From Ohtaekwangia sp. (GTDB taxonomy: Bacteria; Bacteroidota; Bacteroidia; Cytophagales; Cyclobacteriaceae), in NCBI GenBank assembly GCA_021155195.1, contig JAJNPV010000042.1, forward strand, positions 868,001-932,000: a stretch of DNA of 64,000 nt, read 5' to 3'. Of this stretch, positions 62,034 to 64,000 are shown one piece after another (the stretch's first letter is position 1; each line of letters opens with the position of its first letter). The translations under genes were made by a program, and so were the position numbers. The notes beneath the pieces were generated by a model. That model worked only from the letters and a program-made list of their open reading frames with translations, searched no databases and was not told the origin of the DNA.

Positions 62034-62051
62034 CATCCTAACTGATAAAGT

Positions 62052-62582
62052 ATGATTCAGCACCCTTGGCATGAGGCACCTGCAGGTTCGGCACCACCTG
62101 AATTTGTAAATGGAGTTATTGAAATTTCCACCGGCATGCGAACCAAGTATGAGGTTGATAAGGAAACCGGGCTTCTTAAGTTGGATCGTGTTTTATACTC
62201 ATCCGTAATTTATCCAGCCAATTATGGATTTATCCCAAAGTCTTTGGGTGAGGATAATGATCCGTTGGATATCATGATTTTATGTCGGGAGCCTATTCAG
62301 CCTTTGTGTTTGGTGCCCGCCCGCGTAATAGGTGTAATGCGTATGATTGATCAGGGATTGGCCGATGATAAAATTTTAGCAGTAGCTTTAAATGATGCCA
62401 ATACAAAACACCTAAGTGACATCAGTGAATTAGCTTCTCATTTTAAATTAGAACTAAAAGAATTTTTTGAGAGCTATAAAAAGCTTGAGAATAAAGTTGT
62501 TACTGTTCCTGATTTTCAGGGAAAGAAAATTGCTATGGATATTGTTGCACAGGCGTTGGATTATTACAAAACCAAGTATTAA
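62052..62582 (+). CDS. ppa: Inorganic pyrophosphatase
   Basis: The 176-residue enzyme is a class I (family I) soluble pyrophosphatase that hydrolyses PPi released by biosynthesis. The signature DNDPLDIM holds the metal-binding aspartates; other active-site stretches are RTKYEVDKETGLLKLDRVL, YPANYGFIPKS and DQGLADDKILAVA. Length is typical of the bacterial hexameric form. It stands alone with its own promoter and is followed after 5 bases by the glycosyltransferase gene. Confidence 0.97.
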   Translation: MIQHPWHEAPAGSAPPEFVNGVIEISTGMRTKYEVDKETGLLKLDRVLYSSVIYPANYGFIPKSLGEDNDPLDIMILCREPIQPLCLVPARVIGVMRMIDQGLADDKILAVALNDANTKHLSDISELASHFKLELKEFFESYKKLENKVVTVPDFQGKKIAMDIVAQALDYYKTKY

Positions 62583-62587
62583 TTCCT

Positions 62588-63589
62588 GTGTTAGAATCAA
62601 AGTCTTTTTTAATCATTCAAACTGCTTTTATTGGTGATGTTATTCTGGCTACTTCTGTCGTAGAGAAGCTGCATGCTACTTATCCGGATGCTGCTATTGA
62701 TTTTTTGCTTCGAAAGGGTAATGAGACATTACTGACTGATCATCCTCATATAAGAAATGTACTGATCTGGGATAAGAAAAAAGGCAAGATCAAAAATTTA
62801 CTCAAACTTGTCGGCAAGGTTCGTTCGTCAAAATATAGTGCTGTCATTAACCTCCATCGTTTTGCGAGTTCAGGATTAATCACTGCCTTTTCAGGAGCTA
62901 AAAATAAAGTTGGTTTTGATAAGAACCCTTGGTCGTTTGCCTTCAGTCACAAAATCAAACATGATCTTGATTCGGGGTTGCACGAGATTGACCGAAATCA
63001 AAAATTGATTGATTCTTTTACAGATGGCGTTCGTGCTTTACCAAGACTCTATCCTTCTCAGAAGGATTTTGAAAACGTAAGTAAACTCCAATCTGGAAAG
63101 TATCTCTGCATTGCCCCAACATCTGTGTGGCTTACCAAGCAATTTCCTACAAACCAATGGATTGATTTTATAAAAGCCGTTAGTAATCAGTTTGAAAACA
63201 TTTATTTGCTAGGGGCACCTTCAGACAAATCGGTTTGTGATCGCATTGTTAATGAACTAGAAAGAGAGAGTATTAAAAATCTGGCTGGCGAGTTAAGTTT
63301 TTTGGAATCTGCTGCACTCATGAAAGGAGCCGTGATGAATTTTGTAAATGATTCGGCACCCATGCATCTTGCTTCGGCAATGAATGCATCTGTGAGCGCT
63401 GTCTATTGTTCCACAGTTCCGTCATTTGGTTTTGGCCCTTTATCCGACCGATCTTTCATTGTACAAACCAACGAAAAACTAAGTTGCAGGCCTTGTGGAT
63501 TGCATGGCCATAAGACGTGCCCGGAAGGTCATTTCAAATGCGCAACAACAATTACCACAAGTTCCTTTCAGAACTGTTTGGCAACATAA
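62588..63589 (+). CDS. Glycosyltransferase family 9 (heptosyltransferase-like)
   Basis: The 333-residue protein begins at GTG 62588, since no ATG occurs before the conserved IIQTAFIGDVILATSVVEKL. It is a GT-B fold enzyme of family 9, with C-terminal LSFLESAALMKGAVMNFVNDSAPMHLASAM and LYLLGAPSD-type segments of ADP-heptose:LPS heptosyltransferases. It probably adds a heptose or related sugar to lipid A core at the inner membrane. The closing part CRPCGLHGHKTCPEGHFKC is cysteine and histidine rich, as often seen in GT9. Its stop is overlapped by the convergent CPBP gene for 22 bases. Confidence 0.9.
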   Translation: MLESKSFLIIQTAFIGDVILATSVVEKLHATYPDAAIDFLLRKGNETLLTDHPHIRNVLIWDKKKGKIKNLLKLVGKVRSSKYSAVINLHRFASSGLITAFSGAKNKVGFDKNPWSFAFSHKIKHDLDSGLHEIDRNQKLIDSFTDGVRALPRLYPSQKDFENVSKLQSGKYLCIAPTSVWLTKQFPTNQWIDFIKAVSNQFENIYLLGAPSDKSVCDRIVNELERESIKNLAGELSFLESAALMKGAVMNFVNDSAPMHLASAMNASVSAVYCSTVPSFGFGPLSDRSFIVQTNEKLSCRPCGLHGHKTCPEGHFKCATTITTSSFQNCLAT

Positions 63590-64000
63590 GCAGCGGCCTC
63601 CATCATCCATGCAACACCAATGTGGATAAGAATGCCTCCCCAAATAGAACGCGTGTAAAGTGCAATTATCCCCAAAATATATCCGCCAAAGATAGAACTG
63701 ATGGCTTCCCCAGTTGGTTTTCCAAAATGAAGGAAACAATAGATTGTGACCATCGGAATAACGGCATGTTTGCCAAGTATTTGCGCCATCCCCAGCACAA
63801 AAAAGCCTCGGAAGAGAAGCTCCACATTTAGAAAATCGATTCCGTAGAATAGTTCGAAGAGGATGACCGGAACAAACTCCGGCCAATGTAAAATTTCAGC
63901 AGCCTGATTGGCTTTGTAAACCGGATAATAGTCTGTAAAACTTTCATGAAGTGAACTTAAAATGATTATGGGGGCAACTCCAAGCAAGAGATAGAAATAG
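63568..64000 (-). CDS. CPBP-family intramembrane metalloprotease-like protein, 5' end missing
   Basis: The frame is open through the right window edge (a TTG at 63987 is internal), so the N-terminus is missing. At least three membrane segments remain, with CPBP/Abi motifs: VELLFRG, the HFGKPTGE-type second motif and ILIHIGVAWMME. The usual EExxxR is changed to V-E-L-L-F-R, so one conserved glutamate is absent and proteolytic activity is doubtful. The gene converges with, and overlaps by 22 bases, the GT9 gene. Confidence 0.8.
   Translation of the reverse strand, partial: YFYLLLGVAPIIILSSLHESFTDYYPVYKANQAAEILHWPEFVPVILFELFYGIDFLNVELLFRGFFVLGMAQILGKHAVIPMVTIYCFLHFGKPTGEAISSIFGGYILGIIALYTRSIWGGILIHIGVAWMMEAAAYVAKQF

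Noticed and set aside
1..64000. CRISPR arrays, tRNA or rRNA genes, prophage or conjugative genes.
   Set aside because: None was recognised by eye; repeats present are isolated pairs, not arrays. A dedicated search could still find a divergent tRNA.

Overview
The window looks like a chromosomal segment of a free-living Bacteroidota bacterium, most likely of the class Cytophagia (Cytophagales). This rests on a SusC/SusD pair, many lipoproteins with Bacteroidota-style signals, a type IX secretion (T9SS) Plug protein, a protein with a T9SS C-terminal sorting domain, an ECF sigma factor with a barrel-type partner, and recurrent -7 boxes of the form TAnnTTTG. No rRNA, tRNA, CRISPR array, integrase or complete insertion sequence was seen.

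Region 1-10900 is mixed. It holds two unknown exported proteins, a REP-like hairpin, a class B1 metallo-beta-lactamase lipoprotein overlapping a GH43 glycosidase, an M1 aminopeptidase, a rhomboid protease, a GlxA-type regulator divergent from a DoxX/VOC/small-protein cluster, and a 7TM-DISM sensor whose C-terminus is an IS1595-type transposase zinc ribbon. That sensor sits directly upstream of a polysaccharide utilization locus (11180-21442): SusC, SusD, a LamG surface lipoprotein, a GH144-like glucanase and a GH3 beta-glucosidase. The enzyme pair fits a beta-1,2-glucan target. The sensor fusion is the best candidate for an undescribed regulatory device and may control this locus.

Region 21476-27015 has the T9SS Plug gene divergent from a five-gene module: ECF sigma, a membrane-anchored protein with a C-terminal barrel (putative anti-sigma), a 49-residue membrane protein, an LVIVD beta-propeller lipoprotein and an outer-membrane barrel. 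Region 27140-34005 carries an ABC-F ATPase, a sorbosone-dehydrogenase-like lipoprotein, DUF2911, dCMP deaminase, a Lys/Ala-tailed protein, a 21-residue Lys/Ala peptide gene with its own promoter and terminator, and murB. MurB closes a minus-strand cluster (DUF1800, DUF1501 with T9SS tail, barrel protein, lipoprotein).

Region 39749-55937 is mostly housekeeping: an HMG-CoA-lyase-like enzyme, dprA, a MerR regulator, a CapA-like protein, two tandem M23 peptidases, alaS, gatB, a TlpA-like oxidoreductase, a BlaI/M56-TonB pair with a perfect palindromic operator, DUF4159, a barrel protein, a lipoprotein and thyA. Region 56014-64000 has DUF5916, the serine dehydratase beta subunit, a TolC plus HlyD/MacA-type pair without its inner-membrane transporter, ppa, a GT9 glycosyltransferase and a CPBP membrane protein cut by the window edge.

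Short dispersed repeats related to CACAGAGGCACAGAG and CACAAAGGCACAAAGACACGAAG occur between genes, and one copy lies in frame inside alaS.
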